DNA of 64,000 nucleotides from Lepeophtheirus salmonis (taxonomy: Eukaryota; Arthropoda; Copepoda; Siphonostomatoida; Caligidae), in assembly GCF_016086655.4 (NCBI RefSeq), contig NC_052138.2, positions 38,141,403-38,205,402 of the forward strand. The letters are read 5' to 3'. Shown in pieces: positions 1 to 13,937 of this stretch (the first letter of the stretch is position 1; every line of letters starts with the position of its first letter). The notes beneath the pieces were generated by a model, which had not been told where the DNA came from, did no database searches, and worked only from the letters and a program-made list of their open reading frames with translations. The position numbers were made by a program, and so were the translations under genes.

Positions 1-246
1 CATACATGAGTGGATGGGTACTGCCGTGAACTTTTGTTCCAACAACCTTTGGTCCCCTCAGAGCCCAGACCTGAATCCACTAGATTGCTCCTTTGCTGGG
101 AAATTGAGAAGAAGACCTACGCTAATACTGATGCTCAGAATACCTCCATTAACCAGCAGTGGAGAATCATGAAAAAGTACTACGTTTCCAAAGAATGTAA
201 GGGGCTCTGGAGGCCGTTAGAGGTTGTCATCGAGGTTGATTGTTAG
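1..246 (+). mobile_element. Tc1/mariner transposase relic, C-terminal part
   Basis: This is the 3' end of a decayed mariner-type transposase, cut by the window start. In the frame starting near base 50 the sequence reads WSPQSPDLNPLDC, the signature around the third catalytic acid of mariner transposases. Just after it a frameshift moves the coding into the frame of the 78-codon ORF at 10-246, which reads EIEKKTYANTD and ends GLWRPLEVVIEVDC, matching the usual R-x-LEAVIEA ending of the family. The upstream catalytic domain lies outside the window. It cannot encode a working enzyme. No terminal inverted repeat is visible downstream. Family assignment is solid; the subfamily is not resolved. 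Confidence 0.75.
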
Positions 247-1629
247 TAGATTCATAATTAATAAGCATTGTTATTGTAAAGTATTATAAAGTAAAACATT
301 CTATTTACAACATCATCTTGATCAACAATGTGTATTTTAATGGCTTCTTAGAGGCAGGTCACAGTACTTTTTCTACATCCGTTATAGTATTAATTTTGTT
401 GAAATTATATTCTTAATTAATTAATTATATCTTGTTTAATCTGAAAATTTCAATTTTAATAAACCCCTTGGTATTATCATACAGTATCGAATAAAATAAT
501 TGGTAGAATTTCAACGTATTTTTTTTTTTTTAATCCTTTAAGGGAAAAATTATAATTGAACTAGATTTATCCTGGTAAATTTGTAATTTTAAGCATATGA
601 AAATATTAAACAAGAGCAAACTAAAAAAAGAATACCAAATTTGAATTCAGCAGTTAAAAACATGTTAGAATTTGTTGAATCCGTTCATGCATTCTGGAGT
701 TTATTTATAATTATAGACCAGTGTTATTTTTACTGGAATCTCAATTGTTTAATGAATAGATTTAATCACATCCCATCTAAGCTGCTCTCCTCAAAACCAT
801 TTTTCAAATAGTCTGGGTTACCATGTTGTTTTTGAGAAGGATGCTCCTATTATGTGCAATCCGAATGAATCTAACAGTTTTGTTACGTTAATAATGTATT
901 TCGTAGAAATTATTGGTATATTTCATAATTAAGATTTGCTGAATTCAATTAACTTGTTTTTTTTTTCTTTTTAACAATTTTCTATGTGAGTTGTAGCCGA
1001 TATAACTATAGTAATAAATATTGGTATTTTATATATCACACATAAAAATATGGATCAAAAATGAAATTATAATAATAATGAATTATGTCTTTTTGATGCC
1101 CAAAACTTTTTTTTCTTTTCATCTTCAACTCATATACTATATACCGATATATATGTATTGCTTTTTAAATTATATTTACAAGTGAAAAAGAAATGAAATA
1201 GCATTGAAAATTTTACCTATTAAAATATCAAAATTGACTCGTTATTAACAGGTAATTAAGCAAAAATTTTGTCAGTTTTTTTGGATATATTTACATAAAT
1301 TAAATAACTACGTTATACAAATGTTCAATAACGGACGTTTCAGGTTTATAAAATCGAGTATAGTTTATTAAATTATAAATATAACGATGACTAACAATGT
1401 AATAAAATATATGTATAAATTGTTCTTCTCATAACTAAAAATAATATCCACTAAATTTTAGTCTATATTGAAGTACATCACTTTCATACTCAAACTTTGA
1501 CCGTTAGTACGATGAGGATTTTTGATGGAACGGAAAATATTTATATACATATTTCCTTTTTATCGAAAATTATTGAAGGAATATAGCCAAGTTTATTGTA
1601 TGTAGCTTAATGACAAACATAAACATTTA
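247..1629. other. AT-rich non-coding stretch
   Basis: No coding signal, RNA gene or recognisable repeat. Short poly-A and poly-T runs only. Confidence 0.5.
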
Positions 1630-2184
1630 TTCATGTAATATTTTAACATACATTAATTCTAAATAAAAATTATTCCAAACTGACATCAATATAAGGTAAA
1701 GATTAATGACTAACAATTGGAAAATTTGACCCATTAAGAACATATCTAACGATCTTAATTGGACAGATAAAAATAAAGTCCCTAACTTCAAAAGGCTAGA
1801 TATTGAAGGTGTATTAGGAGAATATATCAAGGTTTGGTGATGGAAGAGGACAGTCAATCCAAACTAAAAACTTGGAATAATCATTTGCAAACTTGGGAAA
1901 TTCATTCTTTGTGTGTATTCCTATCCATTTTACTTTCATATCCTCCTCACACTGAAATGATAAGAGTTCCTCCTTGATAAATTCCATAAATAATAGAAAA
2001 GAATGACTTGATATATGATTTTAATCCATATGACTTAAATCGAAATTCATTCTCTCTTGAAGTAAATCCTTTTCTAATTTCTTCTGTTGTAAACTTTTCC
2101 AAGTATAAATCTTTGATCCACCATCTGTTTCATTCCGTCACCTGACTCATCAAAGTCGTCGTCGTCTTGCCCTTCTAGATCCAT
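1630..2184 (-). pseudogene. Unidentified protein-coding relic (stops and one frameshift)
   Basis: Read on the reverse strand from the ATG at 2184, the sequence opens with an acidic run (MDLEGQDDDDFDESGDG) and then changes frame. From there a single frame carries protein-like sequence for about 170 codons, including WKSLQQKKLEKDLLQERM, EEDMKVKWIGIHTKNEF and FLVWIDCPLPSPNLDIF. That frame is broken by several in-frame stops (TAA or TAG). The low repetitiveness and amino-acid mix look like a real cytosolic protein rather than a transposase, but I do not recognise the family. No introns are evident, so a processed pseudogene is possible. A multi-exon gene with short introns covering the stops is the alternative, which I consider less likely. 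Confidence 0.4.
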
Positions 2185-3159
2185 TTTTTAACAATTTTTA
2201 ATTAAATCTTGATTATTGGTTATTGGATTAAGTTAAGTTTAAGAAACAGCGAACACTCTAACTTATACCATCTTGATATAAATATATATGTAAAACCCTA
2301 ATCTTTACTCTTTTTGAATTTTACAATAGTATATATAATTCTTCTTCTTTAACTATATAAAGTGGGGAAGCTTAAGGCTCAAATAACTCCATACTATAGC
2401 AAATACATTTTTACAAACATAATCGTATATTTCAAAGCCCTTTGTTATTTTCTTTCAATAGTACTATTCTGTTGTGTATATCAGCCCCCAACCTAAAATA
2501 CATACTTTTGATATACAATCCTATATTTTAAATTCAAATATTCAGTATCATATATGTATAGAAGTAACCTTATAAATATTTTATATATTGCCCTAAATTA
2601 TATTTCAAGGGTGATCAAGAAAGTTGTCGTTTACAAAAAGGCAATAACTCGCGTGACTAATGCAACAATTATATTTTTGTGGTTACTGTTACACCTTAAT
2701 TGATTTTTTATTTACTATAAATGAACATGTGTGTTTTTAAGCATCAAATCTTGAACATCTGAGTAAAAGCCTTCTTGCACCTATTGACTAAGTTTTTGAT
2801 AATATTTAAATAGTCCAAATGCATTCAATTGAGCCTGTAATTTAAAAACAGTTATAATTATTCAAAATACTTTTGTAGAAATGTTATAAAAGTATACTAT
2901 CCAAAATTGTAATAGGCGATCAGATTATAAATATTTGGTAGTAAATAGTATCTTTCTCTATTAATGAATCATTTTCAAACAAGACATGCTCCATTTCTTA
3001 AATTAATCGTTAAGGTAGATAAATGATTAATAAAGCATACTTATTTTTTCTCAGCCTTGACGACTTATTTCCAAATTTGTAAAAAACTAATGAATTAACA
3101 TCAACAAAAAAAGGAGTTATAGGGCATATATGGTAAATTAATAAGATATAGACAAAGTT
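2185..3159. other. AT-rich non-coding stretch
   Basis: Nothing recognisable. If the 1630-2184 relic were a live gene, its promoter would lie here, but no promoter signature is visible. Confidence 0.45.
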
Positions 3160-3840
3160 GTGATCCAGAACTTGGAGAAGCTTTTAATTACATTTCAATC
3201 ATTTTTTATAGTTTCTGATTGGATGTTGGCCACCAATCCAAGGGACAAGGGGGGATGTAAGATTGAAGCCACCATAGCGAAGTTGCTCTTTTTAAAGTAT
3301 GACGTGAAGTCTTCCAGGTCAGCTATACTTAGAGTCTTGAAAGAGCTAGTGAAGATGCTCATTAGAATTTTTGGGTTTTTTGACGAGAGAGGAGTAACGG
3401 TGCGTTTGGAATTTTAAAGGAATAAATAATAATGTTTATAAGCATCTTTTCTTTAAAACTGGCACATAAGCCTCTCTGGATCTACAGGTTCTCCTTTTTT
3501 TCTATTCTCTTAATCTTATTCTTTCAAGAGTATTGGAAACAAATTGATTATTGTATGTTACATTTAAATTATAACTTAATAAAGCTTTCAGATAGGTTGT
3601 GATGAGGTACAGAATGCCTCTATATATCTCTGTTCCATGCTTGACCTCCATTCCTCACTTCAACCGCTAGACTTTCTATTTGAGGGTGTCTTGAAGAAGA
3701 AGATCTGCCGTACATTTCATTAAAAATTTGGAGTTGGGTGTCATGACAGCGTGGTACGACATGGATACGGCCTTAATCCTCAAGTACTGCCAATCTGTTC
3801 ACTGGTGTATTGAAGCTGTAATTGTGTGTAAAGTAGGACA
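3160..3840 (+). mobile_element. Degenerate mariner relic (HTH piece plus C-terminal piece)
   Basis: Two blocks seem to belong to one decayed element. The first, about 3240-3417, reads IAKLLFLKYDVKSSRSAILRV, resembling the helix-turn-helix that binds the transposon ends. The second, about 3645-3835, reads SSLQPLDFLFEGVLKKKIC and then HWCIEAVIV, matching the region of the third catalytic acid and the LEAVI ending of mariner transposases. The middle of the enzyme is missing or unrecognisable, and several frameshifts and stops are present. No terminal inverted repeats were found. The C-terminal block is more convincing than the first; the two could also be separate insertions. Confidence 0.45.
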
Positions 3841-6621
3841 TATGGAAGAAAACAAAACTTATTATTTAAACACATCACAAATTGGGTTTGAGTAGCCTTC
3901 TTTGGATTCCATAAAAAACAAGTTTTTCGTTATGTAGCCTTACTACTGCTAATTTTGGCCATCAGTCTGTACTTTAAGACCAGCACTTTTAATCAAATAA
4001 AAACATATATTGAAGATCATATGTTATATAAATGCGTACATTGTTACAAAGAGCTTTTACGTGACTACATCATTAAGGATTCGCCATATACATTGAAATA
4101 AATTCTATGTAACAGAAAATTATGTTTTTTACACATCATTCACAGAAGGTTAAAAATAAACAATTAATCATTATTCTTATAAAATTAAATAATACACCCT
4201 TCAATAGAAAATTATTACTAAACTATTTATTATATGTTTGTCAATGTATGCAAATATTAATTTTAACTTAATATATGTTATAGAAGGTGTTCCAGAGTTG
4301 AACATCTATTAACTTTGACTTCATTTATTATGGAAGACGATAACATCATTTTTTATACATTTTAGACTTTTTAAATGTTAATTGTCCAAAGATATTGTAT
4401 TTTATTAAAAATGTGAACTCTATGACGTCCTTAAAAAGTTTCGAAATCATAGTATTTTTTATTATCCTATAGCAGTTTTTGCTTTTTAAGGGGACAGTGG
4501 AGTCATTTTTGGTCCAACTGATTTTTAATTTTACTCATTAAAGTTCATTTTTTTAATATTTACTAAATAATAACCAGAGCAGCCTTAATAATATTATTTG
4601 ATTGTTTAGTAAAGATTTGGAGCTTTACTGGGATCATTATTGGTCAGAAACAGTCCTTAAAAGTAAGTGCTACTCAACCGTCAATCTAGTGTTTATAATT
4701 ATTGTTGGTTAAAACTAAATTTAACAAATTAATAAAATCTGTTTAAAACGTTTAAAAAAGATATGTGGGCAAATTTACTTATTTGCATTGCTTAAATTGT
4801 GGTCGGATCATTTTTGATAACATCAGTTCATAAAAGTAGTTTAAATATCACCCTCGTTTAAGTGTTCAACTCAAAAATATTGCAAGACCAGGATGGGGCT
4901 ACATTATAAAGTTCAATTAAAATAAAAGACTGGATAAAGGCAATTTTTAGCTATTTATTGGCTAAAGTCTTTTGAGATCCTTCCTAATTTGATTAAAAAA
5001 ATTGCCTTGCCAGTGTGGATATGGTTGAGAGGAAAGCCAATGACGTTTCCAGGATCATCAAGAAGGCTAGTTACACAAAATGATACTGGAAGTAGTCGTG
5101 ATTACTGTCTGAAAGTAAGTAGAGAGACTACTCTGCCAATTTACTTAACGTAAGAGCAAGCACATAGACAACAATAGATGATCACATTATTTTTTTGTTA
5201 TAATCTAAAGTTATATTTTCTAAAGCTCATATGATTATTATTTAATTTTTGAGGAGGGGATATTAAGTAATTATTAATAGTGAGCTGAAGGATAAAATGA
5301 GGATTTGTTGGGGATTGTTAGACTCAGACTAACAATAGGATTGACATGGACATTCTTATTAAATATGAAATGGGATTTGTGTTAATTTATTTTAACAACT
5401 CTAGATATTGGCCAATTGTAGACTAAAAAAACTATTACTACATATTATAGTACAACCCATAATATTTAAATGATTTAGTTTTTGGATGATACCCAAACTT
5501 TGGATCATCCTGTAAACAAAATATAGATATATTTTTAAATAACTTTTTAAAAAGTATTGAAAAGGTTATTTAAGAATAAACTTCATTTAAAACACTTTAT
5601 ATATATTATATATTTTTAAATTATTTTGATCAAATATATATATGGGCCAATATCAAATAAAGGAAATAAATTAAAGTTAAGAGTATTGAATATTTTAACT
5701 CAATTGGAATATAAAGACTATAATTTACTCAATAAATAATATGAAGTAAAAAAATAAACTGGGATATTCTCCTTCTCTTGATATGTTCAATATTGTTTTT
5801 ATTTTGACGCACTACATATGGGATCAAAATTTATATGATTTTATAGTAATGATGTTCAACTTCAAATCCCCATGATAGTTAATCTATAAAATATGTCGAA
5901 ACCAAATTTTAAATGAGACCAATCAGAATCTATTTTTTGTGAGACTGCTAAAAAACCAAATAGTTCGAAATCAAAGTTCTTTATAAATTATTTGTTATAA
6001 AATATTTAACGGCCTCAGATCCTTCTATAATTTTCAAATCGAACCCTTAACTTAAAATTTACATTATTTGTATATAATCAAAATAAAAAAGTAATTTTAT
6101 TTTCCATTTTAGAATAAGTTAGGTTTAAAACTGTTAACTACCTTATTATGAATTTAATTTAATTGAAAGTCGCTATGCGACTTTTATTTTTTCATTAAAA
6201 TGTGGTTTGTCATTGTAAAAACCATCTTGTACAAAAAAAAATGATAATATCCCACTTGTCATATAAATTATTATAGTTTGATATTTTATGGACATCAAAT
6301 TTGTTAGATTAGTTGAAATTCACAATAAATTTAGCTGGATTTTGAACTTTCACTAGATTCATGCGGAATATTTTTGCCCCATATCGTCTTTCAAATAAAA
6401 TATATCAATGAATTATTAATTTATAGAGACGACTAATAATGGGAAGTTAATGTGCAAATTGCAAAACACCCAAATGGTTAATAGGAAAAATTCGTAAAAG
6501 AATACAATGTAACCATGCACAATTTTGATAAAAATCATTGTAACTAACTTTTTTAGTTCAATATATGTTATTAAATTTTAGTTTTAGGATAATAGCTTGA
6601 TTAGGTAAGAAAAAGCGGAGC
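3841..6621. other. AT-rich non-coding stretch with weak internal similarity
   Basis: No gene is supported. Between 4490 and 4840 three short segments resemble each other (each with a GGAGTCATTTTTGGT-like core), hinting at a worn repeat. Around 5020-5080 a short segment (VERKANDVSRIIKKASYTK) has a helix-turn-helix flavour but is too short to assign. Confidence 0.35.
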
Positions 6622-7545
6622 TACAGGGTGTCCACGATAAATTGGTACTACTTCAAACTTAATCCAGATCCATAATGTGGATATTTGGGGTTAAATCATA
6701 CTAATATAAAAGGTTGCGTGAACAATACACTATAACTTCCACCACAATTGTTTTGACAACAAACAATAGTCATCATGGAACAAGCAAGGAGAGACACCAT
6801 CCTCGAATTGGCTCGCGCGAGACACAAGCCCTCTGCTATCTACAAGCTCCTTAACTTCCCCAAGACCACGGTGTACCGGGTCTTCAATGCCTGGGAGGTT
6901 GAGGGAAAGGTCTGCTGCAAGACCCACAACATGAGAAGTGACCGAATCCGCACTCCCCGCTTCCTTGAAGGCCTCCGGAAGTCCATCAAGGCTTCGCCGT
7001 GGACTTCCTTGTCCAGGTTGACCAAGGACCGTGGAGTGAGCAAGCAGCTGGTCTCCAAGGCTGTGAATGAGAACCTCGGGTACAGATCATACCGAATGGA
7101 CAAACAACACATCCTCAAGGCATCCATGAAGGCCACCAGGCTCACCAAAGTGTAAGCGTCTCCTCAATGACCTGAAGTGCCATGGAGGAAGAATCATCTT
7201 TTTCCCCGACGAGAAGAACTGGGCTATCGACAGAAGCTACAACGTCCAGAATGACAGGTAGCGTGCCAAGGAGAGAGAAGAGGTCCCTGCGGTCTTCACC
7301 ACAAAGTTCCCGGGCTCCATTACGAGGGAGTGGAATGCTGTCGATTCCGCGGAAGTCATCAGGACATGCAAATCCTTTAAGGGCAGGGTGGAGAAGATGG
7401 TGGCTGCTGAGGGAGGACATGTTGAATAAATTTATTATTTAATATCATGACTACCTTTTTCATATGAACAAATACACTCCAAATTCCATTTTTATCAAGC
7501 AGGTTGAATTTTAAGATAGTTCCAATTTATTGTGGACACCCTGTA
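6622..7545 (+). mobile_element. Internally deleted mariner with both TIRs
   Basis: The ends are inverted repeats beginning TACAGGGTGTCCAC and continuing with ATAAATTGG, flanked by the TA dinucleotide that Tc1/mariner elements duplicate. The gene starts at ATG 6775 and gives an N-terminal DNA-binding region (MEQARRDTILELARARHK, then LLNFPKTTVYRVFNAW, then a second HTH with GVSKQLVSKAVNENLGYRS). An extra base near 7151 shifts the frame, after which KRLLNDLK and FFPDEKNW follow, the latter holding the first catalytic acid. A stop interrupts at 7258. Coding then jumps from TTKFPGS to a C-terminal RVEKMVAAEGGHVE ending at about 7428, so the second and third catalytic acids have been deleted. At 924 bp including the TAs it is shorter than a typical 1.3-kb element and cannot transpose by itself. 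Confidence 0.9.
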
Positions 7546-10500
7546 GTTGGTGTGAAATTTACTTTTTAGTATTCTTCTCATTTTGTAGATACGATATATA
7601 AATTTCAATATTTATCAAGGTCAAAACAATATGGAAATTTTGTCAAAAATTTTATGGTATAGTTAATCCTTCATTTTTTTTAATACTTCATAGTAATACT
7701 TAGTTTCTAAGTTAAGTAATTATCTTCTGAAATTTGAGTATAACCAAAAAATCTTAAACTTATAATTTTTTTGAAGAACGCCATCCTACCCTCGGAACCC
7801 CACCTACTCTCTACTCTCTTCAAACCAAGAATAGTATTATTTATGAAGCCATTCCTACTCCCATTTTCTCATAATTTATCTGGTTCTACAACACCGGGAA
7901 ATCCAGCAGTTAATTATTTTATAATTAAGGTTAATTTACTTTTATGTAACACAATGCAACATTATTTTATCCCTGCCAACTAACATCCTCATTTATCATT
8001 GTTATGCAGGCCATAAAATATGGAAATGACCATAAAAATATTGCCCATCAATGCCTTTTATCAAAATCAAGATTATAGTTTACAAACATGACTTAGCGGC
8101 ATATTTATACTTAAAATTACAAATAAATGACAATTAAAAGTAATATTCAATTGATAAAAAATAATATCGATTTCAAAAGATCATTTATTCCTTATTATTA
8201 TGTGTACAAAGAGTAAATAAAATGAGGGATTAAATTTGAAAGCTAATATTTACCTATAATATTATTATTACTTATTAATTGGCTCTCTTTAAGATAGCCT
8301 GTTTGCACTAGTTTTGATAAGTCTTTTTTATTCTTTTTTAATACAATTTTTAAAAGCTGAAATATATAGTTGAAATTTCATGATTGGTTGTGTTTGATAG
8401 TTATTTTACAATAAACATTGTTCTTTATAAATGAATTTTTAATATTATTATATAAAACAATACATACATTAATAATTTCAATATGTTAATTAAATTTTGT
8501 CATAGCTGCAGGTTTTAGCTATGAACAAATATTTAGCTTCATTTTCCAGCCAAATAGCTTAAATTTATTTTGGATCGTAATTCAAATATAACTTTCCCTT
8601 CAAATGAGATAAGATGAAATATTATCACCGTCCAAATAAATTTAGGATATTCAATCAAGTTTATTAATTGAGTCCTATCTTTTGTGATTCAGCACAAGAA
8701 CATTTTGAGGTGTTTTTTTTTTTGGTGTTTCGCTTAATCAGGGAAGTATTATGAAGATTTTAATTACAGAACAAATAATCAACACCGTTTTTATTTTGAA
8801 ATTCAAAATAACTTCTAATGTTTTGAAGAATGGTGACGGAGAACCCAAAAAAGTGAATTAAAAAATTAAGTTATAGTCTTTCCTTCTTGGATAAAAGCAG
8901 TTCCACGGAGGTCAGTAATGGAGGTTAAAAAAGGTACAATGAAAAATAACGTACTTTATTTCTTTCATTATAAGAAATAGATTGATTGTTGTCATGGAAT
9001 CGATTCCACTGACATTGTATTAGTAATTCTTCTAAATCCATCTCATCAAATTCACATTGCTGTTTTGTATTTATACCAGCCAAAATGTTTAATGCAACAT
9101 TGTAAATAAATTATGTTTATGTTTTTTTATAAACTAAAAAACTGACTTTGTAGAATATGGGCATTGTGTCGTTTTATAAATTACTAGTTGTTGATGTTCC
9201 TAATATATTAAAGTTTTATTTGATGCCTTTTGAAGTCACTCTTAACAATAACTTGAATTTGATTTTTTTGATTTTTTTAAGGTCAATCAATTACAAAGTT
9301 ATTAGAGCGTAGACTGATGCAAAAAAACAATCATTAATTATGTAATCATTTTTAAAAGAAATGAGTTGTCCATTTTAAATACTACTTCCAATTGCTTTAA
9401 TTTCATCTAACTTACTTTTAAGGGTTAGTTAATTTGCGGGGAGAACTTATTTTTAACAACGAGGTTGTGTAATCAAAGCGAGTTGTATTAAAAAACAAAA
9501 CACATTGTTGAAGTTTACCTAGCAAATAATATAACAATATTTGTGGAAAATATTTGTACAATTTTAATTTTGGCGGTTGTAATATACTGTGTTTTCGAAT
9601 GGAAGATTCCTAAGTCGATCGAAGGTGCTAAGAACTGGGCCTTTGATATTATCCATCAAACTCATCTAGACAATCTTGCAAGTTGTAGAAGTTACTAAAA
9701 CTTTTTTAAAACAGCTTAAAAACGAGCTAGTAGTAAGCCTAAATACAATTTTGCACATATTATGACATTTTAGTAATTTGTTTCTTATTAAACTATTCAT
9801 ATGTCGAATAGAATTGATGGATGTTCTTTTGTTCTGATTTATTGAGTTAATATTTTATGCACCTAAAACAGAATCATATTTTGAAAATAAAAAATTACTT
9901 TAAAAATACTTTATGCAAGGATATAATTTGGAAACAATTATCAGGTAATGGTGTTTTAATGGATCTGAATTTGTACAAGATGTTCAAAATTTAGTGGTAA
10001 TAAATTTATTTATTTTTGATTAGGGGAATATAAAAATATGCAGAATATTTAGTATTTAATATTATTTTAAAGTTCAAATAAAAAACACAAATTAAGTTAT
10101 CCCAGAGTGTTGCTATATCCTCACGCTCAAATGAAATATGACTAGCGGTTTTCCTTGATGCCTTATAAAAGAAACAAACTCTTTCTTTATTATTCTACTC
10201 ATAAACACTACCCAGAGACAAGTTGTTGGTAACTTTTTGTGTATGATCAAACAGAGAGTTCCCCATGCTTTTTATTACATCTAGAACCAAAAAATCTAAC
10301 CACAACTCATTTTTCTCATTCAATTTGATCAAAAAGTGTAGTCTTGTTCCTATCTTAATTATTATATATCTAAGATTGTTATTTTTAACCATGCTCAAAA
10401 AGATATAAATTGAGTCCCTGAGTCCTGTTTGTCTTTTTTAAAACCTATATTTTTCAAAATGATATCTCCCTTCAAAATTTCATTGCATAAAAAAACAACC

Positions 10501-12360
10501 TCCTTGTAGAATATTTTGCCTATAAAAATTATTTTCTTTAATTTAACGTGTCTGATAGATATGCCAATCTTTTTTTTTCAGTGACGGCTTCCTGTTATTT
10601 CATTATTTCTAACTCTTCTTCGGACAATTGTACTTTTTTATCTATTTAAGAGACAGTATCATTTAATGATTGTCACTTCCTTGGAGTGTTCAGCCATCCC
10701 AAAATTGCATTGTGAAAAAATTTAATTTATACTTGTGAGTTCATACTCTAAAATATTATTTGAAAAAACAATATCGCATCGCTTATTTCTAAAACCATCA
10801 TCGTTTGGGTTGATATATGATAAGAAACCATGAATAACATTTTTCAAAAAGCTTAATTGTTAATTGAATTATTTCTATAATTTTTTAAAGTATAATAGAC
10901 TAAACATATCTGACATGAAGAAAAAATAATCAGAAAAAAAGGACAAAACGACAATTAAAATCAAAGGCTTAATTTTTCATTTTTTTAACTTAAATATCTT
11001 AATGGCTGTGGTAATGACCATTGTTTGAAAAATGTGAAAAACGTTGAGTTATTACATTTAGATTAATGAATTATCTCCTGCACTTTCCTTATCATGGCCT
11101 TTGTCATAAGAACCCTAGGAAGATTTGACCTGTGGCTACCACCCAATCAGTTTTTGAGGTCCTGTCATGTAGATTGTATTTTATTTTTTCTTCACATATT
11201 CACAGAGAATATGTACTGACATTTTTAGTTTATAGCTACATAATATCCAATTTATGCTGGCATCTAGGATATTCGACTTATTAGTATAAATTGATGAGGT
11301 AGGGAGCCATTTTTGCTTCAAGGAAGTAAAAAGATATTTAAAAGTGTTTTTGAATCGATGTCATCCTTGGTTTACACATAATCTGTCAAAATAATTTGTT
11401 AAGACGTTTTTTTTGGAAGCTTAACTTATTGTTAATTCCAAAGTGAGAGTTCTCCAGCAGTAATATTATTGAGGACTAATAGTATTGATTCCTTGTAGCC
11501 AAAGTATGGTCATAGTTCATCGATTTGTCAAGGCCAAGGATATATATAAAGCTTTTTGACCAACAAGGACTTGCACTTATAACTACTTAGCAAATCCTCT
11601 GTGTTATCATTTGTATTTCATGCACAAGTGACTACTTTATACTTAGATATTTTATCATCAAGAATAAAATATTAATGGTAACTTAATAACTAATATTACC
11701 GAAAAAATTTCTACCAGTTCAACAATGCGTCAAAAAAGTAAAATGAAAAAACTATTTAAAAGTATACTATAATTTATTATTAGAAGTGAAACTAGTAAAT
11801 GTGGATTCACTTATGTCAATGTAGAGGTAAAGAAAAAAGGTTGCAGACGGAGAGAATTTTATTTTTCTTCACTTCATCATTTATAATGGTGTGAACAAGG
11901 AATTTATGCCAATAAATTAAGATACATTGATTAAAACAAGCACTCAATGTATTGCAGCCGTTTCTTTTCCTCAAACATAAAAAAGCTACCGCTGTGAAAC
12001 TTTTCTTTGAGATATTGTAAAAAATGGGGTTTTTTTCAAGCATTTGTTTTTAAGGATCATTATTTTTGTACTAATGGAATAAGTTTTCACTGTTTTTTTG
12101 TTTGTTTTTGGTAACAGATACTATTTAAAGTTTTGATGATTCTTCTACCATTTATTTTTTTCTTCTTTAATACTTCACCATCAAAATATGGGAATACATA
12201 CATTAAACGTCTTTAGTATATAAAATAACAAGAAAAAAATCACAATCACAGTCAATTTAAAACGATAAAATACAACAAAATAACTATTAGAATTATTAGT
12301 TGATTATTTAAATAAAACATGAGTAATATGAATGATTAAACAAATAAAACTTAATTTTAA
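7546..12360. other. AT-rich non-coding stretch
   Basis: No supported gene or RNA. A C-rich patch at 7770-7900 is open for 70 codons but has no family resemblance. A short open segment at 9590-9680 is likewise unassigned. Confidence 0.4.
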
Positions 12361-13937
12361 TACTACATTTTGCCAAAAGAGCTTGGTTCTCCAAACAGAA
12401 GAGAACGAAGAAGGGTGATCCAGCTTTTTAATTCAACGCTTGGTAAATAAATCCTAAAAACATAACCTTCAACCCCGTAAAGATAGTTTCTTTAGTGCCC
12501 TTCTACTCACTCTATTTTCTTCTCTCCCCTCGGCAAAACTCATTTAAAACAGCCAGAGCAAAACTTCTTGTGGGATAAACATTATGAAATATATGCTACA
12601 GTTAATAAACAATACAATTTTTAAAAAAACCTTCAAGGTCACTCACTCGAGATCGCTAACTCCCTTCAAAACCATAGAAAAGTTCATGGTTTGATGGCTT
12701 TCTACCCAATTTGGATTCCCCAGCCTGGCTAATTTTTTAAAGTATATAATTTCAGGGAGTTGCATTTCCTGAAATTATGAGATATTGTTTTTGTTTTTTT
12801 TCATAAAATTCCTTGCAGATTGTCTGCTCGTCTTTGAAGAGCCCTTCTGTGAAAAAAAAAAAACCCAGGCCAGATACGATATTTCAATTACATCTGCTTT
12901 GGTGTAAGGTTAGTATCCCAAACACACTTGATTCAGTCCTGTACTCTTTCGGTGTCCCTTGGAGCCTCTCATAATTTGTCTGTGTGGTATGTCCAAAATA
13001 TGTTGTTGTCCCTGCTATCAGTTAATATAATTATATAAAAATTCAAATCTCTTTCCGTTAAAGGAACTATTAGATATTTTACCGCTCCGTGGAAAGGTTA
13101 TATTTGCAAGTACTGACATTTTTATGTTAGTTATTTTATTTAAAATGTTTGTTTATCTTTATTATTTATATGATTAGACGTTCATTTCAGATAAAGCCTG
13201 TTTTTTTAAGGGCCTGAGGATTTTTATATGAGTGAAGTTATTCGGTTTTTTATATAAATCTCATTATTTTTTAGTATTCTTTTAATTGATCAGATGAAGT
13301 TGCTTTGTGTCAGTATTGTTAAACATTTAAATATTACCCCATCTAACCTTGGAGTTGTCTTTAAGGTCCATAATCCTGTAACTGAATAAGTCTTGTATCA
13401 CCTAGAAAACTCTACTTAATTTTTTTTAATTGTCACTAATGACAGTCTCCAAGTAAGTGAAAAAGGCTGAACACACATCTGCCCTCATTTTAGATGTATA
13501 AAACGTCAAATGTGTTTGTGGAAGGCGAAAATAATAGTAAGTAAAATAAGGTTTCTTGAAATTTTGTTTCTGTTAATACTTAATTAACTTATTTGTATTT
13601 TATATATTATTTTTCAAGAATTAATCAAACAAATCGATAGCAAATATATCTCTATATCATATACAGTTTATTACATATAAATGCTACTGATACTGACGAA
13701 CGGTAAATTAAATTAACTGGCTCTTATCGGCGTCACAGAGATTATGAATATAACTCTTTTATTTCCCCCATAAATAGATAAAATGTATCCCAAATAATTT
13801 ATAACTGAAATAGTTATTGCTTTTAATGCGTTAATCGGCTAAATTTTATGATTAAAACTCTCTACAATCCTCAAAAAGATAGCTGGTGCAAGATTTATAC
13901 ACTAACAGATTCATTATATATATTTATTTCTCTAAGA
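12361..13937. other. Non-coding stretch, slightly richer in GC
   Basis: No gene is supported. The stretch contains a perfect short inverted repeat at 12746-12778, listed separately. Confidence 0.35.
12746..12778. repeat. 11-bp perfect inverted repeat (hairpin)
   Basis: The arms ATAATTTCAGG and CCTGAAATTAT pair perfectly around an 11-base loop. With no coding neighbours there is no sign of a role; chance or a tiny transposon remnant are equally possible. Confidence 0.5.

Noticed and set aside
4490..4840. Three similar GGAGTCATTTTTGGT-like phrases
   Set aside because: Similarity is limited to about 20 bases in AT-rich sequence, so chance cannot be excluded.
7771..7983. C-rich 70-codon open frame
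   Set aside because: No domain or family resemblance and no start or splice context.
9590..9690. Short protein-like segment (EWKIPKSIEGAKNWAFDI)
   Set aside because: Too short, single frame, no neighbours that extend it.
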